A program made the position numbers and the translations under genes. Positions 10,629-20,168 of a DNA stretch of 36,520 bases are shown piece after piece. Origin of the DNA: an uncultured Rubrobacteraceae bacterium (GTDB lineage Bacteria; Actinomycetota; Rubrobacteria; Rubrobacterales; Rubrobacteraceae); contig CADCVI010000098.1 in the NCBI GenBank assembly GCA_902806105.1, positions 1 through 36,520 of the forward strand, read 5' to 3'. The stretch's first letter is position 1, and every line of letters starts with the position of its first letter. The notes under the pieces were generated by a model. It had not been told where the DNA came from, ran no database searches, and was given only the letters and a program-made list of their open reading frames with translations.

Positions 10629-11462
10629 ATGAAAGTAGTGCCCCTGGTAGAGCAATTCAGCACATTTCTCGCGGACGACCCGAATACGTCTCCGCGCACG
10701 GCGGAATTCTACGAGGCCGACCTCAAGGAGTTCGGCCGTTTCCTGGCGGGGCGCGAGGTGGACGAGATAGAGGACGTCGGGGTGGGGCTCGTGATGGAGT
10801 TTCGCAACCACCTGCTCGAAGGGAAGAGGAAACGGTTCACCGTGTACCGCAAGGATGCCGCGGTCAGGCGCTTCCTCGACTGGGTACGCAACAGCACGGA
10901 CTCGACCCTGGACTTCGACCCTATCGAGCCGATGCACCAGCCGTTGGACCAGCAGATCACCTTTCTGGAGGACGCGGAGGCCGAGCAGCTTCTTTCTTTC
11001 CCGCAGGGGAACCTGGCCGGGCTGCGGGACGCGGTGGTGATCCGGCTGATGCTCGATACCGGGGTGACGGTCGGGGAGATCCGAGTCCTCCTCAAGAGCG
11101 ACGTCGACCTCGAAGCGTCCCAGGTTGGGCTCGGCGGTCCGGGCTCCCACCTCGCGCCGAGGGTCCGGCGCCTCACGCCGGAGACGGTCGGGACGGTCGA
11201 ACGCTACCTCGCCGCGCGGCGCGACGAGACGCCTGAGCTGATAGTGGGGAGGGCCGCCCGGCCGGTGACGACCTCGAAGTCGCTCCAGAACGCGATCTGG
11301 AAGCGGTGCGACTCTGTCGGGATGTGGCGCGTCTCGCCGATGATCCTGCGCCACACCTTCGCTGTTAGGCTCCTGAGACGTGGTGCGACCCTGAACGAGC
11401 TGAAGGATGCCCTGGGGGTGCGAGATACTACCAACATCGGGGTATACAAGAAGTTCGTGTAG
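10629..11462 (+). CDS. Tyrosine-recombinase-fold protein lacking several catalytic residues
   Basis: 277 residues with the XerC/XerD layout: an N-terminal SAM-like core-binding domain (residues ~5-95, SPRTAEFYEADLKEF, then FRNHLLE) and a catalytic-type domain (~105-277). Compared with XerD, the first arginine of TGLRxxEL is Thr147 (TGVTVGEI), the first histidine of HxxRH is Met238 (SPMILRHTF), and the histidine of LGH is Val264 (ALGVRDTTN). Arg241, His242 and the nucleophile position Tyr273 remain. Three of the usual catalytic residues are thus changed, so DNA cleavage is doubtful and a DNA-binding role is more likely. Length is close to normal and the frame is intact, so it is not an obvious decaying pseudogene. 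No attachment sites or mobile-element genes are nearby. Confidence 0.85.
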   Translation: MKVVPLVEQFSTFLADDPNTSPRTAEFYEADLKEFGRFLAGREVDEIEDVGVGLVMEFRNHLLEGKRKRFTVYRKDAAVRRFLDWVRNSTDSTLDFDPIEPMHQPLDQQITFLEDAEAEQLLSFPQGNLAGLRDAVVIRLMLDTGVTVGEIRVLLKSDVDLEASQVGLGGPGSHLAPRVRRLTPETVGTVERYLAARRDETPELIVGRAARPVTTSKSLQNAIWKRCDSVGMWRVSPMILRHTFAVRLLRRGATLNELKDALGVRDTTNIGVYKKFV

Positions 11463-11506
11463 GCTACGGAACACGAGCGCTACGTAAGCATGGGAGGCCT
11501 CGAACT

Positions 11507-11851
11507 ATGGCCGAAGGCAACAAGAACACGGAGAAGGACTTCAAGAGCAGTTCGGCGGAGATTATTGCGGATCTCCTCTCGGACCCGCGGGTCAAGCGGG
11601 GCCTGAGCTACCTTGGGGGCGACGAGTTCAAGACCGAGCGGGAGCGCATCCAGCAGGCCGCGAGCGAGCGGATCCGTAACATCCGCAACCGCTACCGCAC
11701 CCGAAAGCGCGACCCCGAGACCGCCGTGCGCGAGCGCGACCTCAGCTTGCGGCTCGCCGAGGTCGAGGCCGAGGCTGCCGAGCTGCGCCTGCGGCTCGCG
11801 GAGCTTCTGGAGGAGGAGGGCAGGCTTCGGAGCGACCTCGAAGCGCTGTAG
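11507..11851 (+). CDS. Small coiled-coil protein of unknown function
   Basis: 114 residues, no family recognised. Residues about 14-45 (EIIADLLSDPRVKRGLSYL) look like a short helical module; residues about 50-114 are a continuous charged coiled coil rich in Glu, Arg, Leu and Ala. There is no signal peptide or membrane segment. The start ATG 11507 has GGGAGG at 11490-11495. It follows the recombinase-like gene by 44 bp and could be co-transcribed with it. It precedes gltB, which has its own promoter-like region. Composition matches neighbours. The gene is probably real; the function is unknown. Confidence 0.7.
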   Translation: MAEGNKNTEKDFKSSSAEIIADLLSDPRVKRGLSYLGGDEFKTERERIQQAASERIRNIRNRYRTRKRDPETAVRERDLSLRLAEVEAEAAELRLRLAELLEEEGRLRSDLEAL

Positions 11852-11917
11852 AGCGCGGTTCCCGAGGGGTAAGCAATAATGTTCACGTATAAGCGCATGT
11901 AGCAGGCGCGTAGCCTC

Positions 11918-11949
11918 TTGTGTTAACCCGTTGTTTCGTGTAAAACGGG
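11918..11949 (+). promoter_or_regulatory. Candidate gltB promoter with inverted repeat
   Basis: TTGTGT (11918-11923), 17 bp, then TAAAAC (11941-11946). An inverted repeat CCCGTT (11927-11932) / AACGGG (11944-11949) brackets the -10 and could be an operator; this is inference. Confidence 0.4.
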
Positions 11950-11984
11950 GCGACTTCTGTACCCTGTTTCCCTGAGGAGGCGCG

Positions 11985-14900
11985 TTGACCACCCCCAAGA
12001 CCGGCCTTTACGACCCCGCATACGAGCATGACGCCTGTGGACTAGGTTTCGTAGCGCGTATAGACGGCCGTAGGACCAGGGAGACGGTCGAAGAGGGGCT
12101 GGAGATTCTCGTCAACCTCGAGCACCGCGGGGCGAGCGGCAGCGACCCCGAGACCGGGGACGGGGCCGGGATCATGATCCAGCTCCCCGACGCTTTCTTC
12201 CGCAAGGAGTGCGAGGGCCTGGGCATCGAGCTGCCCTCCGAGGGCTCCTACGGTGTCGGGATGCTCTTCGAGGCCGGTGAGACCGAGGGCTCCGTGTGCG
12301 AGAGGGAGCTGGAGCGCATCGCCGCCGAGGAGGGCCAGAGGGTACTGGGCTTCCGGGAGGTGCCGGTCGACCCGTCCAAGGCCGGCAAGAACGCGCGGAG
12401 CGTGATGCCCCGCATCCGGCAGTTCTTTATAGAGGCCGGGGACGCGGAGGATCAGGACGCCTTCGAGCGGAAGCTGTACGTGATCCGCCGCCGGCTCCAC
12501 AAGGACGTCGAGGAGACGCACGGTTGCTACGTGGTCAGCCTCTCTTCGAGGACCATCGTCTATAAGGGCCTCCTCAAGGGCCAGCAGCTCGCGCGGTTCT
12601 ACGCGGACCTGCGCGACCCGTCCGTGACGAGCGCCATCGCCCTCGTTCACGAGCGGTTCTCGACGAACACCCTGGGCTCGTGGGAGCTCGCGCATCCCTA
12701 CAGGTACGTGGCGCACAACGGCGAGATCAACACGCTGCGCGGCAACATGAATTGGATGCGTGCCCGCGAGAGCAGGATGGAGTCGCCCCTCTTCGGGGAG
12801 GACATGGAGAAGCTCTCGCCGGTCATCGCGCCGGGTCAGAGCGACTCCGCGACGTTCGACAACGCCCTGGAGCTCCTCTATCTCGGGGGGCGTTCGCTGC
12901 CGCACGCGGTCGCGATGATGATCCCGGAGGCCTGGGAGAACGACGGGCTCATGGAGCCCGAGCGCCGCGCCTTCTACCGTTACCACAGCGCGCTTATGGA
13001 GCCGTGGGACGGCCCGGCGGCGGTCGCGTTCACGGACGGCCGCACGATAGGGGCGACGCTCGACCGCAACGGTCTGAGGCCCGCCCGCTATATCGTGACG
13101 CGCGACGGCAGGGTCGTGATGGCATCGGAGGATGGCGCCCTGCGCGTCGAGCCATCGGAGATCGTCGAGCGGTGGCGCCTGCGTCCGGGGCGGATGCTCG
13201 TCGTGGACACCGAGAACAACGAGCTCCTGCACGATGCGGACGTCAAGGGGCCGCTCTTCGACCGCCAGCCCTACGGCGAGTGGGTCGAGGAGGGTGAGAT
13301 CCACCTGAACGAGATGCCCGAGGCCGGGGCCGACGGGCGCCCCGAGCAGGCGGGGCTCTACGAGCGCCAGAGGGCGTTCGGCTACACGCTGGAGGACGAG
13401 AGGCTCATCCTCTCCCCGATGGCCCAGAACGGCAAGGAGCCCGACGGCTCGATGGGGACGGACACCCCGCTCGCAATCCTCTCCGAGAGGCCGCAGCTTC
13501 TCTTCTCGTACTTCAAGCAGCTCTTCGCCCAGGTGACCAACCCGCCGATCGACCCCCTGCGCGAGGAACTCGTGATGTCGCTAAAGATGTCGCTCGGCCC
13601 CGAGGGGAACCTCTTCGACGAGACGCCGGAGCACTGCCGGAGGCTCTTGCTCGACGGGCCCGTGCTCACGGGTTCTGAGCTGGAGAAGCTTCGCCACCTC
13701 GCCCAGGCGCCGTTCGCCGCGACCACCCTCTCGACGCTGTTCTCGGCGACCGGGGAGGGTGGGCTGGAGGAGGCGCTGACCGCCCTGTGCGAGGGAGCCG
13801 AGAGCGCCGTGCGCGGCGGCTCTACCGTGCTCGTCCTGAGCGACAGGGGCGTCGGGCCGCACCAGGCGCCGATACCGAGCCTGCTCGCTACCGCTGCCGT
13901 GCACCACCACCTCGTGCGTGCCGGTATCAGGACCAGCACGAGCCTCGTGGTGGAGACCGGGGAGGCCCGCGAGGTGCATCACTTCGCCGTTCTCGTCGGG
14001 TACGGGGCGACCGCGGTCTCGCCTTACCTCGCCTTCGAGACTATCGGGAGCATGATCGGTGAGGAGTGGTTCGGGGGCGTGAGCCGCGAGGAGGCCGAGA
14101 AAAACTACGTCAAGGCCGTCGGCAAGGGTCTTCTGAAGATCATCTCCAAGATGGGGATCTCGACGCTCTTCTCGTACTGCGGCGCCCAGATTTTCGAGGC
14201 GGTCGGCCTCGACGCGAGCCTAATAGACAAGCACTTCACCGGGACGGCCTCGCGCATCGGCGGGATCGACCTGACCGGCATCGAGCGCGAGGTGCTGGAG
14301 CGCCACACGCGCGCCTTCTCGGCGATCGAGGACGGGGTGCCGGAGCTCGATGCCGGGGGCGAGTACCAGCTCCGGGCGCAGGGCGAGTACCACCAGTGGA
14401 ACGTGAACAGCATCGTGCCGCTCCAGCGCGCGGTGAAGACGGGCTCCTTCGAGACGTTCAAGGAGTACACCGACCACTTCAACAGCGAGGCCGCGCGCAT
14501 GAGCACCCTGCGCGGGCTCTTCGACTTCAACCGGGCGGCGGAGCCCGTGCCGCTGGAGGAGGTCGAGTCTGCCAAGGACATCGTGTGGCGTTTCTCGACG
14601 GGGGCTATGTCTTTCGGCTCCATCTCCAAGGAGGCGCACGAGACGCTCGCGATCGCGATGAACCGCATCGGGGCGCAGAGCAACACCGGCGAGGGCGGCG
14701 AGGACCCGGAGAGGTTCACGCCCGACCCGAACGGAGACCTGAGAAGGAGCGCGACGAAGCAGGTCGCCTCCGGGCGCTTCGGGGTGACTGCGGAGTATCT
14801 CGTCAACTCGGACGTGTTGCAGATCAAGATGGCCCAGGGCTCCAAGCCCGGCGAGGGCGGGCAGCTTCCGGGCCACAAGGTCTCCGAGGATATCGCCAGG

Positions 14901-16481
14901 GTGCGCCACTCGACCGAAGGGGTCGGGCTCATCAGCCCGCCGCCGCACCACGACATCTACTCCATCGAGGACCTCGCGCAGCTCATTCACGACCTGAAGA
15001 ACGTGAACCCCGAGGCCATGATCAGCGTGAAGCTCGTCGCTGAGGTCGGGGTCGGGACGGTCGCGGCCGGGGTCGCGAAGGCGAAGTCCGAGCATATAAC
15101 CGTCGCCGGACACGACGGCGGTACGGGGGCATCGCCGCTCTCGTCCATCAAGCACGCGGGGCTGCCGTGGGAGCTCGGGCTCGCCGAGACCCAGCAGGTC
15201 CTCGTGCAGAACGGCCTGCGCGGCAGGATCAAGCTCCAGACCGACGGCCAGCTCAAGACGGGCCGGGACGTCGTGGTGGGGGCGCTCCTCGGGGCCGAGG
15301 CTTTCGCGTTCTCGACGGCTCCCCTGGTCGCGACGGGCTGCATCATGATGCGCGTATGTCACCTGAACACGTGCCCGGTCGGGATCGCGACTCAAGACCC
15401 GGAGCTCAGGAAGAGGTTCCAGGGGACGCCGGAGCACGTCATCAACTTTTTCTTCTTTATAGCCGAGGAGATCCGCCAGCTTATGGCCGAGCTCGGCTTC
15501 AGGAAGTTCGACGAGATGGTCGGCCGCGCGGACAAGCTGAAGACCTGGGAGGCGATGACGCGCTGGAAGGCGAAGGGTGTGGACCTCTCGCACCTCCTGC
15601 ACCGCGTCGAGGTCGAGGAAGGCGTTGCGATCCACTCCTCCGGCGAGAAGCAGGAGCACGGCCTGGAGAACGCCCTCGACAACGAGCTCATCGAGCGCTC
15701 GAAGCCGGCGCTGGAGAACGGCGAGGCCGTGGAGATCGACACCCCCATTCGTAACGTCAACCGGACGGTCGGGGGGATGCTCTCCGGGGAGGTCGCGCGC
15801 CGCTACGGCCACGAGGGCCTCCCGGACGACACGATCCGCATCAACTTCGAGGGGGTCGCGGGCCAGTCCTTCGGGGCATGGCTCTCCAGGGGCATCTCCT
15901 TCAACCTCGCGGGGACGACGAACGACTACATCGGCAAGGGGCTCTCGGGCGGCAAGCTCGTCGTGGCGCCGCCGAAGGACGTGGGCTACGTGCCCGAGGA
16001 GTCTATCGTGGTCGGCAACGTGGCCCTCTACGGGGCGACGGAGGGCGAGGCCTACTTCCGCGGCATCGCGGGCGAGCGTTTCGCGGTCCGGAACTCCGGG
16101 GCGACGGCGGTCGTCGAGGGGGTCGGGGACCACGGGTGCGAGTACATGACCGGTGGGATCGTGGTAGTCCTCGGCGAGACCGGGCGCAACTTCGCGGCCG
16201 GGATGAGCGGCGGCGTCGCCTACGTCCTCGACGCCGAGGACAGGTTCCACAAGCTCTACAACCCCGAGATGGTCGGCCTGGAAGCCGTCGAGGCCGAGGA
16301 GGACTCCGCGCTCCTCAAGGGGCTCGTCGAGAAGCACCTGGAGACCACAGGGAGCACGGTCGCGAAGGAGCTGCTCGAAGATTGGCAGGTCTCCCTCTCC
16401 AAGTTCATCAAGGTCATGCCGAACGATCTCAAGCGGGTCCTCCAGGAACGCCAGGAGTCCGAGTTGGAGGTGGTGAAGTAA
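11985..16481 (+). CDS. gltB: Glutamate synthase large subunit
   Basis: 1498 residues, the normal length of bacterial GltB. With GltD it converts glutamine and 2-oxoglutarate to two glutamates using NADPH. Domains in order are: class II glutamine amidotransferase whose catalytic cysteine is Cys18 (EHDACGLGF) after a short propeptide; central domain; FMN-binding synthase domain (GGTGASPLSSIKHAG), with the [3Fe-4S] cysteines in the pattern C-x5-C-x4-C near residues 1119-1130 (CIMMRVC, then HLNTC); and the C-terminal GXGXG beta-helix (GMSGGVAYVLD). The start is TTG 11985, with GAGGAGG just upstream. The stop overlaps the gltD start by 1 nt (TAATG). The window carries the classic gltBD order, with coaA following directly. 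Confidence 0.97.
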   Translation: MTTPKTGLYDPAYEHDACGLGFVARIDGRRTRETVEEGLEILVNLEHRGASGSDPETGDGAGIMIQLPDAFFRKECEGLGIELPSEGSYGVGMLFEAGETEGSVCERELERIAAEEGQRVLGFREVPVDPSKAGKNARSVMPRIRQFFIEAGDAEDQDAFERKLYVIRRRLHKDVEETHGCYVVSLSSRTIVYKGLLKGQQLARFYADLRDPSVTSAIALVHERFSTNTLGSWELAHPYRYVAHNGEINTLRGNMNWMRARESRMESPLFGEDMEKLSPVIAPGQSDSATFDNALELLYLGGRSLPHAVAMMIPEAWENDGLMEPERRAFYRYHSALMEPWDGPAAVAFTDGRTIGATLDRNGLRPARYIVTRDGRVVMASEDGALRVEPSEIVERWRLRPGRMLVVDTENNELLHDADVKGPLFDRQPYGEWVEEGEIHLNEMPEAGADGRPEQAGLYERQRAFGYTLEDERLILSPMAQNGKEPDGSMGTDTPLAILSERPQLLFSYFKQLFAQVTNPPIDPLREELVMSLKMSLGPEGNLFDETPEHCRRLLLDGPVLTGSELEKLRHLAQAPFAATTLSTLFSATGEGGLEEALTALCEGAESAVRGGSTVLVLSDRGVGPHQAPIPSLLATAAVHHHLVRAGIRTSTSLVVETGEAREVHHFAVLVGYGATAVSPYLAFETIGSMIGEEWFGGVSREEAEKNYVKAVGKGLLKIISKMGISTLFSYCGAQIFEAVGLDASLIDKHFTGTASRIGGIDLTGIEREVLERHTRAFSAIEDGVPELDAGGEYQLRAQGEYHQWNVNSIVPLQRAVKTGSFETFKEYTDHFNSEAARMSTLRGLFDFNRAAEPVPLEEVESAKDIVWRFSTGAMSFGSISKEAHETLAIAMNRIGAQSNTGEGGEDPERFTPDPNGDLRRSATKQVASGRFGVTAEYLVNSDVLQIKMAQGSKPGEGGQLPGHKVSEDIARVRHSTEGVGLISPPPHHDIYSIEDLAQLIHDLKNVNPEAMISVKLVAEVGVGTVAAGVAKAKSEHITVAGHDGGTGASPLSSIKHAGLPWELGLAETQQVLVQNGLRGRIKLQTDGQLKTGRDVVVGALLGAEAFAFSTAPLVATGCIMMRVCHLNTCPVGIATQDPELRKRFQGTPEHVINFFFFIAEEIRQLMAELGFRKFDEMVGRADKLKTWEAMTRWKAKGVDLSHLLHRVEVEEGVAIHSSGEKQEHGLENALDNELIERSKPALENGEAVEIDTPIRNVNRTVGGMLSGEVARRYGHEGLPDDTIRINFEGVAGQSFGAWLSRGISFNLAGTTNDYIGKGLSGGKLVVAPPKDVGYVPEESIVVGNVALYGATEGEAYFRGIAGERFAVRNSGATAVVEGVGDHGCEYMTGGIVVVLGETGRNFAAGMSGGVAYVLDAEDRFHKLYNPEMVGLEAVEAEEDSALLKGLVEKHLETTGSTVAKELLEDWQVSLSKFIKVMPNDLKRVLQERQESELEVVK

Positions 16482-17908
16482 TGGGGGACCCGAAGGGTTT
16501 CTTGAAGATAGGGCGCAAGCCCACCCCGAAGCGCAACGTCGTCGAGCGGATACAGGATTACCGCTACGTCTACGATCCGATGCCCGAGGACGACCTTCGG
16601 GAGCAGGCCTCCCGCTGCATGGATTGCGGCGTGCCGTTCTGCAACACGGGCTGCCCTCTGGGGAACCTCATCCCGGACTGGAACGACCTCGTGTACCGGG
16701 ACTCCTGGCGCAGGGCCATAGACCGGCTCCACCTTACGAACAACTTCCCGGAGTTTACGGGGATGCTGTGCCCGGCGCCGTGCGAGTCGGCGTGCGTGCT
16801 CGCGATCAACGACAAGCCCGTGACGATAAAGGAGATAGAGCTCTCCATCATCAACCGGGCGTTCGACGAGGGCTGGGTCAAGGCGTCGCCGCCGCCGCCC
16901 GAGGCGCGGACGGGAAGAAAGGTCGCGATCGTGGGCTCGGGGCCCGCGGGGCTCGCGGCGGCCCAGCAGCTCAACCGGGCGGGGCACTCCGTCGTCGTCT
17001 TCGAGAAGGACGACAAGATCGGCGGCCTGCTGCGCTACGGCATCCCGGACTACAAGATCGAGAAGTGGGTCGTGGACCGCAGGGTCGCGATCATGGAAGA
17101 GGAAGGGATCGAGTTCCGGACGAACGCCCACGTCGGGCACGACCCGACGACGGAGGAGTTGAAGGCCGACTACGACGCGGTCGTGCTCGCCGTGGGGGCG
17201 CTCCAGGGGCGAGACCTCGACGTTCCGGGGCGTGAGCTGAACGGAATTCACCTCGCGATGGACTACCTCACCCAGCAGAACCGCAGGGTGATGGGGCTCC
17301 CGATCGAGGGGGAGGAGATCTCGGCGAGGGGCAAGAACGTGGTGATACTTGGCGGCGGCGACACGAGCGCCGACTGCCTCGGCAACTCTCACCGCGAGGA
17401 GGCTGCTTCCGTGAAGGTCCTGACCCACGGCCCGAAGCCCCCCGAGAACCCGGACCACATGACGTGGCCCGACTGGCCCCTGATCCTGCACACCTACCCC
17501 GCCCACGAGGAGGGCGGCGAGCGTGGCTGGAGCGTCGCGGTGACCGGCTTCTCCGGTTCGGACGGCAAGGTCGAGAGGATGCACGCGATCCAGACGGAGC
17601 GCAAGGACGGGAAGACGGAGTACATCGAGGGCTCCGAGCACGAGATAGAGTGCGACCTCGTCCTGCTCGCCATCGGCTTCACCGGCCCGGTGCGCGACAA
17701 GTTCATGGAGGACCTCGCGCTCGGCCAGAACGAGCGCGGCGCCATCCCGACGGCGAACGGCGGCTTCGCCACGGAGGAGACCGGCCTCTTCGTCGCCGGC
17801 GACGCCAAGCGGGGCGCCTCCCTCATAGTCTGGGCCATCGCCGAGGGCCGCAAGGCTGCCAGGGAGGCCGACGAGTTTCTCATGGGCCGTAGCCTGCTCC
17901 CCGGTTAG
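16481..17908 (+). CDS. gltD: Glutamate synthase small subunit
   Basis: 475 residues. It passes electrons from NADPH via FAD and iron-sulfur clusters to GltB. Visible are the N-terminal cysteine groups for [4Fe-4S] clusters (CMDCGVPFCNTGCPLGN and CPAPCESACV), the FAD-binding GSGPAGLAAAQ near residue 150, a second dinucleotide motif (ILGGGDTSADC) for NADPH near residue 290, and a C-terminal FVAGDAKRGASL closing motif. Length and order are typical. ATG overlaps the gltB stop by one base, so the subunits are translationally coupled, and coaA begins right after its stop. Confidence 0.97.
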   Translation: MGDPKGFLKIGRKPTPKRNVVERIQDYRYVYDPMPEDDLREQASRCMDCGVPFCNTGCPLGNLIPDWNDLVYRDSWRRAIDRLHLTNNFPEFTGMLCPAPCESACVLAINDKPVTIKEIELSIINRAFDEGWVKASPPPPEARTGRKVAIVGSGPAGLAAAQQLNRAGHSVVVFEKDDKIGGLLRYGIPDYKIEKWVVDRRVAIMEEEGIEFRTNAHVGHDPTTEELKADYDAVVLAVGALQGRDLDVPGRELNGIHLAMDYLTQQNRRVMGLPIEGEEISARGKNVVILGGGDTSADCLGNSHREEAASVKVLTHGPKPPENPDHMTWPDWPLILHTYPAHEEGGERGWSVAVTGFSGSDGKVERMHAIQTERKDGKTEYIEGSEHEIECDLVLLAIGFTGPVRDKFMEDLALGQNERGAIPTANGGFATEETGLFVAGDAKRGASLIVWAIAEGRKAAREADEFLMGRSLLPG

Positions 17909-18880
17909 GTGCTCTCCGAGACGGGATTGAGGGCCGGGGCCGACGGCACCGGCTCTCGCTACACGCGCTTCGGCCGCGAGGAGTGGGCCGAGCTTCGCCA
18001 ATCTACCCCGCTCGTGCTCAGCGAGGAAGACCTCGTGGCCCTGCGCGGGATCAACGAGAAGGTCTCCCTGGGGGAGGTCGAGGAGGTCTACCTGCCCCTG
18101 AGCAGGCTCCTGAACCTCCACGTCGGGGCCACGCAGAGGCTGCACGGGACTACCGCGGCCTTTCTCGGGAGGCCTGGGCCGAGCGCGCCGTACGTGATCG
18201 GCATCGCGGGGAGCGTCGCCGTCGGAAAGAGCACGACCGCCCGCATCCTCCAGGCCCTGCTCTCCTACTGGCCGGACCACCCGCGCGTGGACCTCGTGAC
18301 CACCGACGGTTTCCTGTACCCCAACCGGGTGCTGGAGGAGCGGGGCCTCATGGAGCGCAAGGGGTTCCCGGAGAGCTACGACCTCAGACGCCTCCTGCGG
18401 TTCGTCGCGGACGTCAAGGCCGGGGCATCCGAGGTAGCGGCCCCCGTCTACTCGCACCTCTCCTACGACGTGATCCCGGGTGAGGCCCAGATCGTGCGCT
18501 CGCCGGACGTCCTGATCCTGGAAGGTCTGAACGTCTTGCAGACCTCCGACGGGCGCGGCGGCAAGCAGCCCCAGACCTTCGTCTCGGACCTCTTCGACTT
18601 CTCCATCTACGTGGACGCGCAGGAGGAGGACGTCGAGCGCTGGTACGTGGAGCGCTTCATGACGCTAAGGGGGACCGTCTTCGATCAGGAGGGCTCCTAC
18701 TTCAAGCGCTACGCGGGGCTGTCCAGCGAGGAGTCCTATCGGACGGCCTCGGACATATGGGCCAGGATCAACGGCCCGAACTTGAGGGAGAACATCGCGA
18801 CCACCCGCGAGCGCGCCCGCCTCGTGCTCGAAAAGGGCGAGGATCACTCCGTGCGGAGCGTCGTCCTTCGGAAGCTGTAG
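17909..18880 (+). CDS. coaA: Type I pantothenate kinase
   Basis: 323 residues, full length. It phosphorylates pantothenate in the first committed step of coenzyme A synthesis. The P-loop GSVAVGKST is at about residues 101-109, followed by family segments [25 protein letters not shown] and VYSHLSYD, and a conserved C-terminal [13 protein letters not shown]. The start is GTG 17909, immediately after the gltD TAG, so translation is probably coupled to gltD. It converges on the methyltransferase gene with only 16 bp between stops and no clear terminator. Identity is confident. Confidence 0.96.
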   Translation: MLSETGLRAGADGTGSRYTRFGREEWAELRQSTPLVLSEEDLVALRGINEKVSLGEVEEVYLPLSRLLNLHVGATQRLHGTTAAFLGRPGPSAPYVIGIAGSVAVGKSTTARILQALLSYWPDHPRVDLVTTDGFLYPNRVLEERGLMERKGFPESYDLRRLLRFVADVKAGASEVAAPVYSHLSYDVIPGEAQIVRSPDVLILEGLNVLQTSDGRGGKQPQTFVSDLFDFSIYVDAQEEDVERWYVERFMTLRGTVFDQEGSYFKRYAGLSSEESYRTASDIWARINGPNLRENIATTRERARLVLEKGEDHSVRSVVLRKL

Positions 18881-18896
18881 TACTCCCTGAGCGGGC

Positions 18897-19646
18897 CTAC
18901 GAAGCCGGACGCGCCAGCACGATGAGGTGATCGCTCCCGGCGTCGAAGGGCTCCCCCTCGAAACCGCCGTACACCGCCTCGACCTCGAAGCCCGCGAGCC
19001 TCAGCATCAACTCCAGCTCCCCACGCCCGACGACCCGGATCTTTAGCCCGTGGCCACGCCTGCTCTCCAGAGCCCCGGACCTGCCGTAGAGCTCGTAGAA
19101 GAGCCGCATGTCGATAATCTGCGAGGCGTGGTCGTAATGAGAGACGCTGAAACGCTCCAACCTGCCCCCATCCGGTAGCCCGCGGGCGAGGTCGTGACGC
19201 AGTGCGGGGCCGCCGGGCGGGTTGCCGAGCTCGTCCGGCGAGAACGCGGAGACTTCTACGGCGAGCAGCCCGCCGGGCGCGAGGTGACCCCTGGCGTTTC
19301 GCAGGAACGCGAGCGCGTCGTCGATGGAGAGCAGGCACAGGAAGGAGTTGAAGGCGCAGATCCCCAGCCCGTACCTCTTTCCAAGGGAGGCGTCTCGCAT
19401 GTCGCCCCGCATCCACTCTACTGCCGACCCCTTCTCACGCCCGTTCTCGACCATCCCCTCCGAAGCCTCGACCGCCGTAACCTCGTGTCCGCTTCCGGCC
19501 AGCGGAACCGCGAGACGCCCCGTACCCGCTCCCCATTCGACGACGGGCCCTTCCTCCCTCTCCGCCAGCGTCATCCAGAACGGGAGGTCATAGTCGTGGT
19601 CGTACTCTACGTCGTAGAGGTCGGACAGGGGATCGTACTCGGCCAA
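18897..19646 (-). CDS. Class I SAM-dependent methyltransferase
   Basis: 249 residues. Motif I is VVEWGAGTGRLAVPLA (about residues 35-50), the acidic motif II is AVEASEGM, and motif post-II is RGDMRD; later strands (HLAPGGLLAVEV) fit a Rossmann methyltransferase of the Methyltransf_25 type. The substrate cannot be predicted. It is not EgtD, which has a different length and domain order. The start is taken as TTG 19646 with GGAAGGAGC upstream; no ATG lies near. A TAGCAT hexamer farther upstream might be its -10. Convergent with coaA. Confidence 0.85.
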   Translation of the reverse strand: MAEYDPLSDLYDVEYDHDYDLPFWMTLAEREEGPVVEWGAGTGRLAVPLAGSGHEVTAVEASEGMVENGREKGSAVEWMRGDMRDASLGKRYGLGICAFNSFLCLLSIDDALAFLRNARGHLAPGGLLAVEVSAFSPDELGNPPGGPALRHDLARGLPDGGRLERFSVSHYDHASQIIDMRLFYELYGRSGALESRRGHGLKIRVVGRGELELMLRLAGFEVEAVYGGFEGEPFDAGSDHLIVLARPAS

Positions 19647-19729
19647 GGGACTGCTCCTTCCGGGATGCTACGGCCCTTGCTGGAGGGTCGTAGCGTCAGA
19701 GAAATGCGGTAGAAATTGCGGTACACCGC

Positions 19730-19758
19730 TCGACGTTCGAGTGGGTAAGAGGTACAAT
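19730..19758 (+). promoter_or_regulatory. tRNA-Gln promoter
   Basis: TCGACG (19730-19735), 17 bp, TACAAT (19753-19758). The predicted start is about 10 nt before the tRNA. Confidence 0.6.
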
Positions 19759-19773
19759 ACATGACTGTAACAG

Positions 19774-19844
19774 TGCCGAATGGTGTAACGGCAGCACGAG
19801 TGACTCTGAATCACTTAGTCTTGGTTCGAATCCAGGTTCGGCAG
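19774..19844 (+). tRNA. tRNA-Gln (anticodon CTG)
   Basis: A 71-nt cloverleaf. The acceptor stem TGCCGAA pairs fully with TTCGGCA at 19837-19843, discriminator G19844. D stem GTGT/GCAC; anticodon stem AGTGA/TCACT with loop CTCTGAA, giving anticodon CTG at 19806-19808; T arm with TTCGAAT loop. The U1-A72 pair is typical of bacterial tRNA-Gln. No CCA is encoded. It reads CAG codons, which dominate in this GC-rich genome. Confidence 0.95.
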
Positions 19845-20138
19845 CTTTATCGGGATCCTCACAATCCGAGTTCCCCCTGAACTTTCCCGCCCTCACGAGG
19901 CGGGCGCACGAGCTTCCAACGCGCGGGTTCTTCTCCCTCTGAGAGCGCCATTGGCGTCGAACGCCGTCTATCCGCGACGAGCACCGAGGGGATGAGTGTC
20001 CGTAGCGCGGAATGCGAAATGGTGATCCCGAAACCCATGGACAGGAAATCTGGCCCACGGTTGTCGTGAAGCCTCCCCGATCTACTCCGGCCATGCCACC
20101 CTGTTCTCCCCGCGGTGCCATCCTCGGCCCCTCCCGGT
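19845..20138. other. Intergenic DNA after tRNA-Gln
   Basis: No gene is supported here. The only structure seen is a short GC hairpin, CCCGCC...GGCGGG, just after the tRNA (19890s), without a T-run. The long minus-strand open frame across it has no start signal and no recognisable protein character. Confidence 0.5.
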
Positions 20139-20168
20139 TTGACCGATTGTCGGTATTTTTGTTACTAT
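20139..20168 (+). promoter_or_regulatory. Promoter upstream of the 69-aa ORF
   Basis: TTGACC (20139-20144), 18 bp, TACTAT (20163-20168). It would give a transcript starting about 20175, leaving a leader of about 200 nt before ATG 20373 that could hold a regulatory RNA or a short ncRNA. Confidence 0.5.

Noticed and set aside
10554..11474. Minus-strand extension of the second sortase
   Set aside because: It is antisense to the recombinase-like gene, and a signal-anchor start with GAGGAGG lies at 10553.
18897..19646. Methyltransferase as EgtD for the ergothioneine genes
   Set aside because: Length (249 aa) and domain order do not fit EgtD, which is about 320 aa; a generic class I methyltransferase is the safer call.
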